Source: Amycolatopsis thermalba
GTDB taxonomy: Bacteria; Actinomycetota; Actinomycetes; Mycobacteriales; Pseudonocardiaceae
Assembly: GCF_003385215.1 (NCBI RefSeq)
Contig: NZ_PQHW01000024.1
Coordinates: forward strand, 1 to 64,000
Length of the DNA stretch: 64,000 nt
Direction of reading: 5' to 3'
In this document: positions 33,881 to 42,962 of the stretch, in pieces
Numbering within the stretch: the first letter of the stretch is position 1
Layout: the number at the start of each line of letters is the position of its first letter
The notes under the pieces: generated by a model
What the model was told of the DNA's origin: nothing
Database searches by the model: none
What the model saw: the letters and a program-made list of their open reading frames with translations, nothing else
Made by a program: the position numbers and the translations under genes

Positions 33881-34828
33881 TCAGTCCCGCGTCGGTACCT
33901 CGGTGCCGTGCCGCAACTCCGGCTCGCGCAGGCGGAACAGCTCGGCGAACTCCCGCATCCGCGCCGCCCGGTACTCCGCCACCCGGCCGGGGTCGAAGGC
34001 GTAGAACCCGGTCCCGTCCCGCAGGCCGCGGCGGCCGGCCGTCATGTTCTCCTCGATCACGTCCGGGTGCCGGAACCGGTCGCCGAGCCGGTCGGTCAGG
34101 TAGCGGGAGGCGTAGTAGAGGATGTCGCCGCCGCCCCAGTCGATGAACTCCAGCGGCCCCAGCACCGAGAACCGCGGGCCGAGCCCGGCCCGCACGGCCA
34201 GGTCGATGTCGGCGGGGCTCGCCACGCCCTCCTCGACCATGCGGGCCGCTTCGTTCATCACCAGCGCCTGCAGCCGCGGCACGATGTAGCCCGCCGCGGG
34301 CCCGCACACCACCGGGATCTTGCCGAGGCGCTCCAGCAGGCCGGTCAGCCGGGCGACCGCCGCCGGGTCGGTGTCGTCGCTGCGGCTGACCTCGACCAGC
34401 GGCATCACGTCGGCGGGGTTGAGCCAGTGCGCGTTGACCGCCCGCTCCGGCCGCCCGACCAGCGCGGCGATCTCGGTGACCAGGAACGTCGACGTGGTCG
34501 AGGCGATCACCGCGTCCCCCGCGACCTGCGCACAGGCCCAGGCGAGCGCGTCCCGCTTGATCTCCAGGACCTCCGGCACCGCCTCGAACACCACCGCCGC
34601 GCCGGACAGCGTCCCGGGCTCCCGCCCGCACACGGTCAACCGGGCCAGCGCGTCCTCGCCGAGCTTCCCGGCCAGGCGCGCGCGGACCCGGCCGGCGTAG
34701 GCGTTCCGTTCGTCTCCGGCGCGGTCCTTGACGTCGGCCAGCACCACGGGAAAACCGGCCGCGAGGCAGGTGAGCGCGATGCCCTCCCCCATGCGGCCGG
34801 CCCCGACCACGGCGATGTCGTCGCTCAC
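33881..34828 (-). CDS. 3-hydroxyacyl-CoA dehydrogenase
   Basis: NAD-dependent dehydrogenase of 315 residues. The Rossmann motif AVVGAGRMGEGIA is followed by STTSTF, the catalytic His region NAHWLNPADVMPLVEV and a C-terminal helical domain (AAGYIVPRLQALVMNEAARMVEEG; GPLEFIDWGGGDILYY; GFYAF). The last part matches 3-hydroxybutyryl-CoA/3-hydroxyacyl-CoA dehydrogenases. The GTG start overlaps the upstream stop as GTGA. It is the third gene of the operon transporter-opine-type dehydrogenase-this enzyme, whose promoter carries the iac-type operator. Confidence 0.88.
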   Translation of the reverse strand: MSDDIAVVGAGRMGEGIALTCLAAGFPVVLADVKDRAGDERNAYAGRVRARLAGKLGEDALARLTVCGREPGTLSGAAVVFEAVPEVLEIKRDALAWACAQVAGDAVIASTTSTFLVTEIAALVGRPERAVNAHWLNPADVMPLVEVSRSDDTDPAAVARLTGLLERLGKIPVVCGPAAGYIVPRLQALVMNEAARMVEEGVASPADIDLAVRAGLGPRFSVLGPLEFIDWGGGDILYYASRYLTDRLGDRFRHPDVIEENMTAGRRGLRDGTGFYAFDPGRVAEYRAARMREFAELFRLREPELRHGTEVPTRD

Positions 34829-35913
34829 GAGGTGAAACCCTCCCGCAGCAGGCGGGCCAGCTCCGGCCGGGACAGCCCGGCCAGCCCGAGGCTCTCCAGG
34901 GTGCGGCCCTCGGCGTAGAGGTCGCGCCCGGTGACGGCGGAGGCGAGGCTCAGCAGACCGGCCGCGACCGGCGTCGGCACCCCCGCCCAGCGGCCCACCG
35001 ACACCAGCAGCGACAGGCCCAGCCGGGTGTCCTCCAGCATGTAGCGGTGGGTGAGCAGGTCGATCTTCTCCCGCCAGTCGCCGCTGTCGGTCAGCTTCTC
35101 GTGCGCGGCCCGGCCGTACATCCACTCGTCGCCGTCGGTGGCGTAGTGGTCGGCCAGCGGGAAGTGCGGCGCGCCGTAGCCCAGCGCCTCGCGCAGCGCG
35201 ATCCGCTCGGCGTCCAGGGCGTCGGTGACCCGCCGGATCGCGGGCTGGGTGCCCTCGTTGTGGATGTCCCAGGCGTCGAAGTGCTCCAGCGGCCCGGCGT
35301 TCATCAGGATCAGCGGCGGGTGGATCACCGGCCCGGCGTTCATCAGGGCCCCGCTCAGCCCGTCCTCGCTCTCCTCCACGCTCGGGTAGGCCGCGCGCAG
35401 CACGTCGAACGCCTTGCCGGCCAGCCGGGCCGGGAACACGCCGGTGGGCAGCCGGGTCGCGTAGCCGCTGATCACCACCTCGGTGTCGCCGTGGCGGCGG
35501 GCCAGGTAGGGCAGCGTGCCGGTCTCGGCGAACGCGACGTCGGCGGGGTTGCCCGCGTCGGCCAGCGCCTTGCCGAACAGGACCGACCCGAGCGTGCCCG
35601 GCGGCAGGAACACCACCTGCCCGTCGGTGAGCAGCGGGGCGAGCCGGGCGGCCAGGTCGGGGTGGGTGGTCGACGGCAGCGGGACGACGATCAGCTCGGC
35701 CTCGCGCACCGCCTCGGCGAGGCCGGTGACCAGCTGACCCACCCGCACGTGCCGGGTGCCGCGGTGGTCGCGCACGGTGATCGCACCGGCGTCGCGCAGG
35801 GCCTGGTGCGCGGCGGTGTCGCGTCGCCACCACCGCACGTCGTGCCCGTGCTCGGCCAGTTCGGCCGCCGCGGCCCAGCACCCGTGGCCACCGCCCAGCA
35901 CTGCGATCCTCAT
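34825..35913 (-). CDS. Opine/octopine dehydrogenase-family protein
   Basis: Protein of 362 residues with an N-terminal NAD(P) domain (VLGGGHGCWAAAAELAEHGHDVRWWRR) and a C-terminal opine dehydrogenase domain (SGALMNAGPVIHPPLILMNAGPLE; WDIHNEGTQPAIRRVTDALDAERIAL; HYMLEDTRLGLSLLVSVG). The conserved histidines of octopine dehydrogenases appear in GPVIHPP. Known members make or break N-(carboxyalkyl) amino acids. It lies between MFS and 3-hydroxyacyl-CoA dehydrogenase genes with no spacing, so it is catabolic by context. The substrate is unknown; an amino acid conjugate is an attractive guess. Confidence 0.82.
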   Translation of the reverse strand: MRIAVLGGGHGCWAAAAELAEHGHDVRWWRRDTAAHQALRDAGAITVRDHRGTRHVRVGQLVTGLAEAVREAELIVVPLPSTTHPDLAARLAPLLTDGQVVFLPPGTLGSVLFGKALADAGNPADVAFAETGTLPYLARRHGDTEVVISGYATRLPTGVFPARLAGKAFDVLRAAYPSVEESEDGLSGALMNAGPVIHPPLILMNAGPLEHFDAWDIHNEGTQPAIRRVTDALDAERIALREALGYGAPHFPLADHYATDGDEWMYGRAAHEKLTDSGDWREKIDLLTHRYMLEDTRLGLSLLVSVGRWAGVPTPVAAGLLSLASAVTGRDLYAEGRTLESLGLAGLSRPELARLLREGFTS

Positions 35914-37293
35914 CTAGCTGACTCCTTCCGGTTGCGCGGCGCGTTCCCCGGTCTCCCGCTCGGCCGCGAGGCTGTGCCGGAAGTGCCGGCACCCGCGCCA
36001 CAGCAGCAGCACGGTCGCCACGGAGGCGAGACCGTAGACAATGGACAGTGAGGAGCCGACCATCTTCGGGTCGCCGAAGACCCGGTCGGTGACCAGCGCG
36101 ACGAGGGTGGTGCCCAGCGCGAGCGCGATCAGGTTCGAGATCAGCAGGAAGATCGCCGACACCTGGGCGCGCATCTGGTTGGGGCTGAGCACCTGCATGG
36201 CGGCGGTGGAGGCCGGCATCGGGAAGGACGCGAAGAACATCGCCACGGCCAGCAGCACCAGCGACAGCCACAGCTGCCCGGCCTGGGTGAACGCGACGAC
36301 CGGGACGATCATGCCCAGCGCGCCGATCACCCCCGCCCGCATCCCGGCGTCGGTGTGGCCGCGCCGGGCGAGCCGGTCGACCAGCCAGCCGCCGAAGAGC
36401 ACGCCGCTGCCGTTGGCGACCAGCACCACCACGCCGAGCAGGTAACCGGCCTGCGTGGAGGTCAGCGAAAAGGTGCGGATGTAGAACGCCGGGGTCCACG
36501 CCATCATCCCGAGCAGCACCAGCGCGTAGAGCGAGAACCCCAGGTAGTGCGCGGTGAACGTGCGGCGGTGGGCCCACAGGAACGCGAACACGTGACGCAG
36601 CGCGACCTTGCGCACGCCGCCGTCGGCGTCGCGCTGCAGCCCGCGGCGCCGCGGGTCGCGCACCGTGAGGAACACCAGCAGCGCCAGGACGACCCCGGGC
36701 AGCCCGACGATCAGGAACGTCAGCTGCCACGCCCGCACCTCGCCGATCAGCGGCAGCGCGACGGTGTCGACCGACTTGAGCAGGTTGATGACGTAACCGC
36801 CGATGATGAACGCGGCGGCGCCGCCGATGAACGAGCCCAGCGAATAGATCCCGTACGCGCGCCCGAGTTTGCTCTTCGGGAACATGTCGCTGAACATGGA
36901 ATACGCGGCGGGCGACAGCGCGGCCTCGCCCACGCCGACGCCGATCCGGGCGAGGAACAGGTGCACGAATCCCTTCGCCAGCCCGGAGGCGGCGGTGGCC
37001 AGGCTCCAGAACGCGACCCCGATCGAGATGATCAGCGGGCGGGAGCGCTTGTCGGCGAGAATCGCGATGGGCAGGCCCATCACCGAGTACAGCAGGGAGA
37101 ACGCCAGCCCGTTGAGCAGGCTGAACTGGGTGTCGGACAGGTGCAGATCGCGCTTGATCGGCTCGATCATCAGCGACAGGATCTGCCGGTCGACGAACGA
37201 GAACACGTAGGCGACCATGCACACCGCCACCACGTACCACTGGTAACGATACGATTTCCGCGCTTCGGGCAACAGGTCTTCGTCCAACGGCAC
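35914..37293 (-). CDS. MFS transporter, spinster-like
   Basis: Transporter of about 459 residues with 12 membrane helices. The N-terminal SFVDRQILSLMIEPIKRDLHLSDTQFSLLNGLAFSLLYSVMG and GVGVGEAALSPAAYSM are hallmarks of the spinster-like/aromatic-acid group of MFS. The GTG at 37293 is preferred because GGGAGG lies 5 bases upstream; an in-frame GTG at 37341 would add 16 residues. It is the first gene of a three-gene operon whose promoter contains two iac-type operator elements (37361-37397), so its substrate probably relates to indoleacetate metabolism. Confidence 0.85.
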   Translation of the reverse strand: MPLDEDLLPEARKSYRYQWYVVAVCMVAYVFSFVDRQILSLMIEPIKRDLHLSDTQFSLLNGLAFSLLYSVMGLPIAILADKRSRPLIISIGVAFWSLATAASGLAKGFVHLFLARIGVGVGEAALSPAAYSMFSDMFPKSKLGRAYGIYSLGSFIGGAAAFIIGGYVINLLKSVDTVALPLIGEVRAWQLTFLIVGLPGVVLALLVFLTVRDPRRRGLQRDADGGVRKVALRHVFAFLWAHRRTFTAHYLGFSLYALVLLGMMAWTPAFYIRTFSLTSTQAGYLLGVVVLVANGSGVLFGGWLVDRLARRGHTDAGMRAGVIGALGMIVPVVAFTQAGQLWLSLVLLAVAMFFASFPMPASTAAMQVLSPNQMRAQVSAIFLLISNLIALALGTTLVALVTDRVFGDPKMVGSSLSIVYGLASVATVLLLWRGCRHFRHSLAAERETGERAAQPEGVS

Positions 37294-37360
37294 GAACGCC
37301 TCCCGTGATTTTCGCCAGCGTTGCTGAAAAACGCTAATCACGGGCGGTTCCGGGCGACAT

Positions 37361-37397
37361 TGGGTGTTTCCCTTCGCCCGCTGAAGGATTCCCCTAC
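37361..37397. promoter_or_regulatory. Iac-type operator, sites 4a and 4b
   Basis: CTGAAGGATTCCCCTAC (37381-37397) is the reverse complement of site 1 except for one central base. A weaker element, TGGGTGTTTCCCTTCG (37361-37376), shares the AAGGGAAAC core of site 2 on the minus strand. The elements are about 20 bases apart, two helical turns, and the strong one is 87 bases before the preferred transporter start. It overlaps the TetR stop codon. Confidence 0.65.
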
Positions 37398-37981
37398 GCC
37401 AGCCCGTCCAGGAACGCGTCGATCATCCGCCGTTGCAGCTCCGGCGTGGTCGTGCCCGGGCTGAGCAGCGCCAGGGCCTGCACCCCGTTGAGCATGGCGA
37501 GCAGCTGCTCGACGATCACCTCGTCCGGGACGGCGGTGCGGACCTCGCCCGCGGCGCGGGCGTCGCGGAGGAACCCGCCGATCCGCGCCCGCCACGCGGT
37601 CATCGCCGCGTCGTAGACCGCCTCCAGCTCGGCGTCGGCGAGGGCGCGCTGCCAGAACGGCAGGACGACCCGGGCCTCCAGCCGCGTGACGTCCTCGACC
37701 GGCATGACCTCGTGGCAGAACACGCGCAGGGCCGCCAGTCCCGTCGCCTCGCCGAGGCGGTCCCGCACGCGGGCGTCGGTGTTGTCGACCACGCGGGTGA
37801 ACGCGGTGCGGATGAGCGCGTTCTTGCCCGGGAAGTAGTGCTTCAGCGCGCCGTTGGCCATGCCCATCTCCCCGGCGATGGCCCGCATGGTGGCCGCGTC
37901 GATGCCCCGTTCGGCGATCACGCGCCACGCGGCGCCGGCGATCTCCGCGCGCCGCCGGTCGTGGTCCACCTGCTTCGGCAT
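37394..37981 (-). CDS. TetR-family transcriptional regulator
   Basis: Regulator of 195 residues. The N-terminal helix-turn-helix ([48 protein letters not shown]) resembles BetI-type regulators, with a C-terminal ligand domain of the TetR_C_6 type. It is divergent from the copper amine oxidase gene and lies upstream of the MFS operon. The most likely target is the amine oxidase promoter in the 83-base gap, with an amine or aldehyde as effector. Confidence 0.88.
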   Translation of the reverse strand: MPKQVDHDRRRAEIAGAAWRVIAERGIDAATMRAIAGEMGMANGALKHYFPGKNALIRTAFTRVVDNTDARVRDRLGEATGLAALRVFCHEVMPVEDVTRLEARVVLPFWQRALADAELEAVYDAAMTAWRARIGGFLRDARAAGEVRTAVPDEVIVEQLLAMLNGVQALALLSPGTTTPELQRRMIDAFLDGLA

Positions 37982-38035
37982 GCCTTCACGGTAACGGCCC
38001 CTTGCGCTCGCGGCGACGATGCCTCACCCTTTCGT

Positions 38036-38047
38036 CTACACGTGGAG
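38036..38047. promoter_or_regulatory. Possible TetR operator before the amine oxidase
   Basis: CTACACGTGGAG is a near-palindrome around CACGTG, 17 bases before the amine oxidase ATG and in the gap divergent from the TetR gene. Confidence 0.3.
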
Positions 38048-38064
38048 AAAAAAGGAGTCCGACG

Positions 38065-39942
38065 ATGCCTCCGGCCCACCCGCTCGCGCCGCTGACCGCC
38101 GACGAGATCACCACCGCCCGCCGAATCCTCACCAGCGCCGGCCTCTTCCCCGGCACCGCCCGGGTCGCCTACCTGGGGCTCGAAGAGCCCGCCAAGGACG
38201 CGGTCCGCCCCGATCGCGTGGTGCGCGTCCTGCTGCACGACGTCACCGGTGGCCGGGACGTGCTGGTGTCGCTCACCGCGGAGTCCGTGCTCACGCAGCG
38301 CACGCTCGACCCCGCCGTGGACGGGCAGCTGCCCGTGCTGGACGAGGAGTTCGCCCTGGTCGAGGAGGTGCTCGCCAGGGACGAGCGGTGGCTGGCCGCG
38401 CTGGCCGCCCGCGACCTGGACGTGGCGAAGGTGCGCGTGGCGCCGCTGTCGGCCGGGGTGTTCGGCTACCCGGAGGAGACCGGGCGGCGCATCCTGCGCG
38501 GCCTGGCCTTCGTCCAGGAGCACCCGCGGGACCACGCGTGGGCCCACCCCGTCGACGGGCTCGTCGGCTACGTGGACGTCACGGCCCGGGAGGTCACCCG
38601 GGTGATCGACCTGGGGCCGGTCCCGGTTCCCGCCGAGCCGGGCAACTTCGACGACCCCGCGGTCACCGGTCCGCTCCGCACCTCGCAGAAACCGCTGGAG
38701 ATCACCCAGCCCGAGGGCCCCAGCTTCACCCTCGACGGGAACCTGCTGAGGTGGGAGAACTGGTCGCTGCGCATCGGCTTCGACGCGCGTGAGGGGCTGG
38801 TCCTGCACGGGATCGCCTTCCGCGACGGCGGCCGCGACCGGCCGATCGTGCACCGGGCCTCGATCTCGGAGATGGTCGTGCCCTACGCCGACCCCTCCCC
38901 CATCCGCTCGTGGCAGAACTACTTCGACACCGGTGAATACCTCGTCGGCCGCTACGCCAACGCGCTCGAGCTCGGCTGCGACTGCCTGGGCGAGATCACC
39001 TACCTGGACGCGGTGATCGCCGACGAGTTCGGCCACCCCCGCGTGCTGCCGAACGCGATCTGCCTGCACGAGGAGGACTACGGGATCCTCTGGAAGCACA
39101 CCGACCTGTGGGCCGGCTCGTCGGAGACCCGCCGCCAGCGCCGCATGGTGATCTCCTTCTTCACCACCATCGGCAACTACGACTACGGCTTCTACTGGTA
39201 CCTCTACCTCGACGGCACCATCGAGTGCGAGGTCAAGGCCACCGGCGTGGTGTTCACCTCGGCCTACCCCGGCAAGGGCTACCCCTACGCCGCCGAACTC
39301 GCCCCCGGCCTGGGCGCCCCCTACCACCAGCACCTGTTCAGCGCGCGCCTGGACATGGCCGTGGACGGGCCGGCGAACCTGGTCGAAGAGGTCGAGGTCG
39401 AGCGGGTGCCGATCGGGCCGGACAACCCGCGCGGCAACGCCTTCACCCACCGGCGGACCCCGCTGCGGCGCGAGTCCGAGGCGCAGCGGCTCGCCGGCCC
39501 CCGCCGCGGCCGCGTCTGGCACATCACCAACCCCGGCTCCCGCAACCGGCTCGGCGATCCGGTCGCCTACGCGCTGATCCCCGAGGGCAATCCCGAGCTG
39601 CTCGCCGACGAGGAGTCCTCGATCCACCGCCGCGCCACCTTCGCCACCAAGCACCTGTGGGTCACCCGCTACGACCCCGCGCAGCGCTACGCCGCCGGTG
39701 ATTTCGTCAACCAGCACCCCGGCGGCGCCGGGCTGCCCGCCTACGTGGCGGACGACCGGGACATCGACGGGCAGGACCTCGTCGTGTGGCACACCTTCGG
39801 GCTCACCCACTTCCCGCGCCCGGAGGACTGGCCGATCATGCCGGTCGACTACACCGGGTTCAAGCTCAGGCCGGTCGGGTTCTTCGACCGCAACCCCGCC
39901 CTCGACGTGCCGCGGGCCGCCGGATCACACTGCTGCGACTGA
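38065..39942 (+). CDS. Copper-containing primary-amine oxidase (topaquinone enzyme)
   Basis: Amine oxidase of 625 residues that converts primary amines to aldehydes, ammonia and hydrogen peroxide. The topaquinone precursor is Tyr372 in TIGNYDYGF, the catalytic base Asp288 in YFDTGEY, and copper ligands His421 and His423 in [12 protein letters not shown] with a third at His582 in [16 protein letters not shown]. The length fits bacterial phenylethylamine/histamine oxidases. AAAGGAG precedes the ATG. It forms a run with the amidohydrolase 14 bases downstream and is divergent from TetR. Tryptamine, phenylethylamine or tyramine are plausible substrates; tryptamine would connect it to indole-3-acetate through indoleacetaldehyde. 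Confidence 0.93.
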   Translation: MPPAHPLAPLTADEITTARRILTSAGLFPGTARVAYLGLEEPAKDAVRPDRVVRVLLHDVTGGRDVLVSLTAESVLTQRTLDPAVDGQLPVLDEEFALVEEVLARDERWLAALAARDLDVAKVRVAPLSAGVFGYPEETGRRILRGLAFVQEHPRDHAWAHPVDGLVGYVDVTAREVTRVIDLGPVPVPAEPGNFDDPAVTGPLRTSQKPLEITQPEGPSFTLDGNLLRWENWSLRIGFDAREGLVLHGIAFRDGGRDRPIVHRASISEMVVPYADPSPIRSWQNYFDTGEYLVGRYANALELGCDCLGEITYLDAVIADEFGHPRVLPNAICLHEEDYGILWKHTDLWAGSSETRRQRRMVISFFTTIGNYDYGFYWYLYLDGTIECEVKATGVVFTSAYPGKGYPYAAELAPGLGAPYHQHLFSARLDMAVDGPANLVEEVEVERVPIGPDNPRGNAFTHRRTPLRRESEAQRLAGPRRGRVWHITNPGSRNRLGDPVAYALIPEGNPELLADEESSIHRRATFATKHLWVTRYDPAQRYAAGDFVNQHPGGAGLPAYVADDRDIDGQDLVVWHTFGLTHFPRPEDWPIMPVDYTGFKLRPVGFFDRNPALDVPRAAGSHCCD

Positions 39943-39956
39943 GTGGAGAAACCCCG

Positions 39957-41549
39957 ATGTCCGTTCAGATCCACCGCAACGCCCGGATCCGCACGCTCGA
40001 CCCGGCGCGGCCGCGAGCCGCGGTCCTCGTCGTCACCGACGGGGTGATCACCGCCGTCGGCGGCGAGGAGCTGCTGTCGTCGTACGACGGCGAGGTCGTC
40101 GACCACGGCGGCGCGTTCCTGATGCCCGCGCTCGCCGACGTCCACAACCACCACCTGACCGCCGGGCGGGCCGACCTGTTCGAGCTGAAGTTCGACGGCA
40201 CCGAGGACCTGCCCGGGCTACTGGCCGCCATCCGGGCCTGGTCGGCGGACCTGCCGCCGGACGGCTGGGTGGTCGGCGGCGGGTGGGGCAGCACGTTGAT
40301 CCCGGAGCTGTCCACGCCGGAAGCGCTGGCCGCGCTCGACGACGCGGCCGGCGGGCGGCCGGTGCTGCTGCGCGACGACAGCTGCCACAACCGCTGGGTG
40401 TCCTCGGCCGCGCTGGCGCTCGCCGGGATCTCCCCCGGCTCCGGGCTGCTCATCGAGTCCGCGCTGATCCCGGTCGAGCGGGCATATGCGGCCTCGGCGC
40501 CGTCCACTGTGGAACAGGATGCCCAGGCGTGCCTGCGGGGGATCGAGATCCTGCACTCGTTCGGCGTCACCGCCTTCCAGGACGCCGCCGCGTCGCTGCC
40601 GATGCTGCGGGCGCTCAAGCACCTGGACGACACCGGGCGGCTGGACGCGTGGGTGGTGACGTCGCTGCAGGTCAACGACAAGATCTTCGGCACGCACCCG
40701 CTCGGGCAGGACCTCATCGACGTGCGGGAGGACTACCGCGGGCGCCACCACCGCCCGGACTTCGTCAAGATCTTCCTGGACGGGGTGCCGACGTCGAAGA
40801 CCGCCGCGTTCCTGCGGCCGTACCTGCCCGACGACGTGCACGGCCCGTCCTGGCGCGGCGAGACCACAATGACCGCGGAGGAACTGACCGGCTGGCTGCT
40901 GCGCGTGGCCGGGCAGGGCCTGTCGGCGAAGATCCACTGCACCGGGGACGCCTCGGTGCGGATGACGCTGGACGCGGTGGCCGCGGTGCGGGCCGAAGGG
41001 TTCGGCGCGGCGAAGTTCCACATCGCGCACGGCCAGTACGTCGCCGAGGAGGACGTGCCGCGGATGGCCGGACTCGGGGTGATCGCGGACCTGTCGCCCG
41101 CGCTGTGGTTCCCGGGGGTCATCTTCGAGGCGATCTGCGCGTGCGTGCCGCAGGAGCGGGCGGAGCGGCTGCACCCGAACCGCGACCTGGTCGACGCGGG
41201 CGTGCTGGTGGCCGGGGGTTCGGACTGGCCGGTGGTGCCCTCGCCGGACCCGTGGCCGGGGATCCAGGGGCTGGTGACGCGGGCCGATCCCACGGGCGCC
41301 CACCCCGGCCGGTTGTGGCCGGAGCAGGCCCTGACCCTCGAGGAGGCCCTGCAGGCCTACACGCTGGGCGCGGCCCGCGCGATGGGCGTGGACGACGTGA
41401 CCGGTTCGCTGGAGCCGGGCAAGTCCGCCGACTTCGTGGTGCTCGACCGCGACCCGTTCGCCGTCCCGGCGGACCGGCTGGCGGGCACACGGGCGGAGCA
41501 GACGTGGTTCGCCGGCCGGAAGGTGTACGAGCGCGCGGCCGGCGGGTAG
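39957..41549 (+). CDS. YtcJ-type metal-dependent amidohydrolase
   Basis: Amidohydrolase of 530 residues, YtcJ/NfdA-like. The metal-binding motif near the N-terminus is DVHNHHL, followed by a Lys in DFVKIFLDGVP, HCTGDASVRMTLDAV, AHGQYV and the catalytic Asp in GGSDWPV. The C-terminal composite strand (GKSADFVVLDRDPF) is standard. NfdA-type members deformylate N-substituted formamides or hydrolyse related amides. Linkage to the amine oxidase suggests release of an amine from an N-acyl precursor. Confidence 0.85.
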   Translation: MSVQIHRNARIRTLDPARPRAAVLVVTDGVITAVGGEELLSSYDGEVVDHGGAFLMPALADVHNHHLTAGRADLFELKFDGTEDLPGLLAAIRAWSADLPPDGWVVGGGWGSTLIPELSTPEALAALDDAAGGRPVLLRDDSCHNRWVSSAALALAGISPGSGLLIESALIPVERAYAASAPSTVEQDAQACLRGIEILHSFGVTAFQDAAASLPMLRALKHLDDTGRLDAWVVTSLQVNDKIFGTHPLGQDLIDVREDYRGRHHRPDFVKIFLDGVPTSKTAAFLRPYLPDDVHGPSWRGETTMTAEELTGWLLRVAGQGLSAKIHCTGDASVRMTLDAVAAVRAEGFGAAKFHIAHGQYVAEEDVPRMAGLGVIADLSPALWFPGVIFEAICACVPQERAERLHPNRDLVDAGVLVAGGSDWPVVPSPDPWPGIQGLVTRADPTGAHPGRLWPEQALTLEEALQAYTLGAARAMGVDDVTGSLEPGKSADFVVLDRDPFAVPADRLAGTRAEQTWFAGRKVYERAAGG

Positions 41550-41556
41550 CGGGGCG

Positions 41557-41573
41557 CCGGCGGGTCCCGCCGG
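41557..41573. terminator. Hairpin after the amidohydrolase gene
   Basis: CCGGCGGGTCCCGCCGG, a 7-bp stem with a 3-base loop, begins 8 bases after the stop codon. The following 230 bases are GC-rich without a supported gene until the convergent small gene at 41802. Confidence 0.5.
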
Positions 41574-41801
41574 TTCGCCGTGGCCGCCGGGCGGGTTCCG
41601 CGGCCAGACGATCCCCCCGCAAGCCCCTCGCGGCGCCGCCCGGCCCGCATCACGGGCACCCGCCCGCTTCGCCGCCAACGCCCGGCCCCGGTAGCCGCGC
41701 GCCGGCAGGCGAGCCGTCCGCCAGGCCCGCGTCCAGACACCCGGGACCCGGCCGGGCAAGCCGTTGTCGAGCCTCCCTCCGCTCAGGCTGGCGGCACGGG
41801 C

Positions 41802-42173
41802 CTATCGCGGCGTCTCCTGGCGTGGGAGCCGCACCTGCGGCGCCCGGCGCTCGAACCCGGCCACCGCCCTGGCGGCGCTCTCCGCCGCGGCGCGCAGGTC
41901 GTCCGCGGCCGCCGCGGCCTGGTCCAGCTCCACGCACACCGGGGTCTGCCGGATGGCCGGCTCGCGCGTCTGCTCCCGGCGCAGGCCGTCGAGCAGCGCC
42001 GTCAGCTCGGCCGCGGTCTCGGCGACCGTGGCGAGGGTCGCGCGCAGCGACTCCGGGTCCCGGGCGGCACCTGGCGGCCCGCCGTCCCCGTAGACCGGGA
42101 ACCACGGCTCACGCTCGGCGGGTGGCCGGCTCCCGGCGGTGTCCCTGGCTGGCTCGTGGGAAACGGTGGTCAA
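41802..42173 (-). CDS. Hypothetical small helical protein
   Basis: Protein of 123 residues starting at a TTG with GGAGGAGG 9 bases upstream. The N-terminal half is polar (PPAEREPWFPVYGDGGPPG) and the rest is a long alanine-rich amphipathic helix (LRATLATVAETAAELTALLDGLRREQ; LDQAAAAADDLRAAAESAARAVAGFE) that may form a coiled coil. There is no signal peptide or membrane segment. I do not recognise the family. It stands alone between the amidohydrolase and the decayed ATPase gene. Confidence 0.6.
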   Translation of the reverse strand: MTTVSHEPARDTAGSRPPAEREPWFPVYGDGGPPGAARDPESLRATLATVAETAAELTALLDGLRREQTREPAIRQTPVCVELDQAAAAADDLRAAAESAARAVAGFERRAPQVRLPRQETPR

Positions 42174-42412
42174 CGTCGTGCGCCTCCTCCGGTAACGCCC
42201 GCAACCGGACCCGGACCGTGCGCTCCACAGTGGACAGCGAACGCGAATTCCTTTCGGGACAGTCCGGGTGGCACCGCCGAGGTCCGGAGCGGTGGCCCGC
42301 GCCGCGATCGGGAAAAGCCGTCTGCCCATCGGACTTCTCCCGCGGCTGAGGCCGACACTATGTCGTCGTCTCGGAAGAGTCCAGTCCCGATGGCACGAGG
42401 CTCGCGACCGGG

Positions 42413-42960
42413 ATGGCGATCGCGGCACGTCCGGCGTGGCCGTCGGGCACCCGCCGCACCAGGAGGAGCTGGCCTCCCCGGCCGCTGACGCCGCTCATCG
42501 GACGGGACGGCGTCGTCGGCACGGTGGCCGAACTGCTCGGCGCGGGCGAGACCCGGCTGCGCACGCTGACCGGACCGGGCGGCGTGGGCAAGACGCGAGT
42601 GGCGCTCGCGGTGCTGGAGCGGGCCGCGGCCGCCTTCCCCATCACCCGCGGGGTCGGGCTGGGCGAAACGCGCGGCTGCCCCGCTGGCCCAGCGACTGTC
42701 CGGCAAGCGGATGCCGCTGGTGGCCGGCAACGTGGAGCACCTGGTCGCGGCCCGCGGCGACCTGCGCGAGCTGCTCGAACGCCCGGGAGTTGTTCGAGCG
42801 GATCCGCAACCCGATGCCTGGCGACGCTGGCGCGCACGGACGGCCGGCGAGACGAGGCGGCCCGGCTGTGCGCCCGCCACGACGCGATGCTGACCGGCCG
42901 TGACGCGCCTGCGCCGAGGAACCCGCCCGGGTACGTGCTGGACGCGGCACGCGCCGGGCA
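42413..42960 (+). pseudogene. Remnant of a LuxR/AfsR-type NB-ARC ATPase regulator
   Basis: Forward frames contain PLIGRDGVVGTVAELL and a Walker A loop in LTGPGGVGKTRVALAV, followed in a different frame by RMPLVAGNVEHLVAARGDLRELLE (compare LLVLDNFEHV of the family) and later LFERIRNP and RRDEAARLC fragments. The known proteins have 700-1000 residues; here at most 170 codons remain, in at least three frames with large internal deletions. The gene is dead. It fills the gap between the small gene at 41802 and the oxiA 3' end. Confidence 0.72.
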
Positions 42961-42962
42961 GG

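Noticed and set aside
41550-41801. Small gene in the GC-rich gap after the amidohydrolase
   Set aside because: Open frames exist only as extensions of shadows; no ribosome site or domain was seen, only a terminator-like hairpin.
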